Shown here one piece after another: positions 22,364 to 22,419 of a DNA stretch of 22,419 nucleotides. Source of the stretch: Deltaproteobacteria bacterium UBA7527 (lineage in GTDB: Bacteria > Desulfobacterota > Syntrophorhabdia > Syntrophorhabdales > Syntrophorhabdaceae). A program made the translations under genes and the position numbers. The stretch spans positions 60,251 to 82,669 of the forward strand of contig DLMV01000049.1 of the NCBI GenBank assembly GCA_002478225.1. Reading direction: 5' to 3'. Positions within the stretch are counted from its first letter, which is position 1, and every line of letters starts with the position of its first letter. The notes under the pieces were generated by a model that had not been told where the DNA came from, did no database searches, and worked only from the letters and a program-made list of their open reading frames with translations.

Positions 22364-22419
22364 AAATTCTAATTTCTTAGCACTAAATTTTAAACAATAT
22401 CAAAATTCAAATATCAAAT
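22364..22419. repeat. Left arm of an AT-rich palindromic repeat, cut by the window end
   Basis: TTAGCACTAAATTTTAAACA and the following CAAAATTCAAATATCAAAT match the left arms of the palindromes at 15828-15948 and 17707-17855. The right arm would lie beyond the window. It follows the dnaJ stop by about 12 nt. Confidence 0.75.

Overview
The window looks like a chromosomal segment of a Gram-negative, probably anaerobic bacterium of the Desulfobacterota ('Deltaproteobacteria') type. The reasons are the Kdo/LPS-export genes joined to rpoN, the order pyrG-kdsA-kdsD-lpt-rpoN behind hom and an apgM-like gene, an NAD-type dihydroorotate dehydrogenase (pyrD + pyrK), and many short extragenic repeats of kinds I associate with genomes of this group. 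The assignment is inference from gene order and protein families; no rRNA or tRNA is visible.

Layout. On the minus strand, reading from about 10.25 kb down to position 38, one tightly packed run encodes an AlaC-type aminotransferase, homoserine dehydrogenase, an archaeal-type phosphoglycerate mutase family protein, CTP synthase, KdsA, KdsD, a long LptC-like protein, LptB and sigma-54. Most junctions overlap by 1-26 nt. This run joins amino-acid supply, CTP supply (needed to activate Kdo), Kdo synthesis and LPS export. From 10.4 to 17.05 kb, still on the minus strand, are smaller units separated by repeats: an adenosine-specific kinase family protein, a PflX-like radical SAM protein, RecJ, PyrD-PyrK, and MobA-RimI. 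A lone YajD-type HNH nuclease lies on the plus strand at 17.3-17.6 kb behind a strong-looking promoter. A divergent PurF homologue (minus, 17.87-19.27 kb) is followed by the plus-strand heat-shock cluster hrcA-grpE-dnaJ, which has no dnaK between grpE and dnaJ.

Most notable: (1) the PurF homologue has Ser at the catalytic Cys position and lacks the glutamine-binding HxRY motif, while its phosphoribosyltransferase site and four Fe-S-type cysteines remain; (2) the LptC-like protein carries a C-terminal LptA/OstA-like domain, apparently an LptC-LptA fusion, and neither a separate lptA nor kdsC is found in the cluster; (3) a 46-bp element occurs as two inverted copies (45/46 identical) around the radical SAM-recJ block, and one copy supplies the end of the radical SAM reading frame; (4) several families of palindromic extragenic repeats fill nearly all the larger gaps. 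I found no CRISPR array, transposase, phage gene or clear novel defence system.
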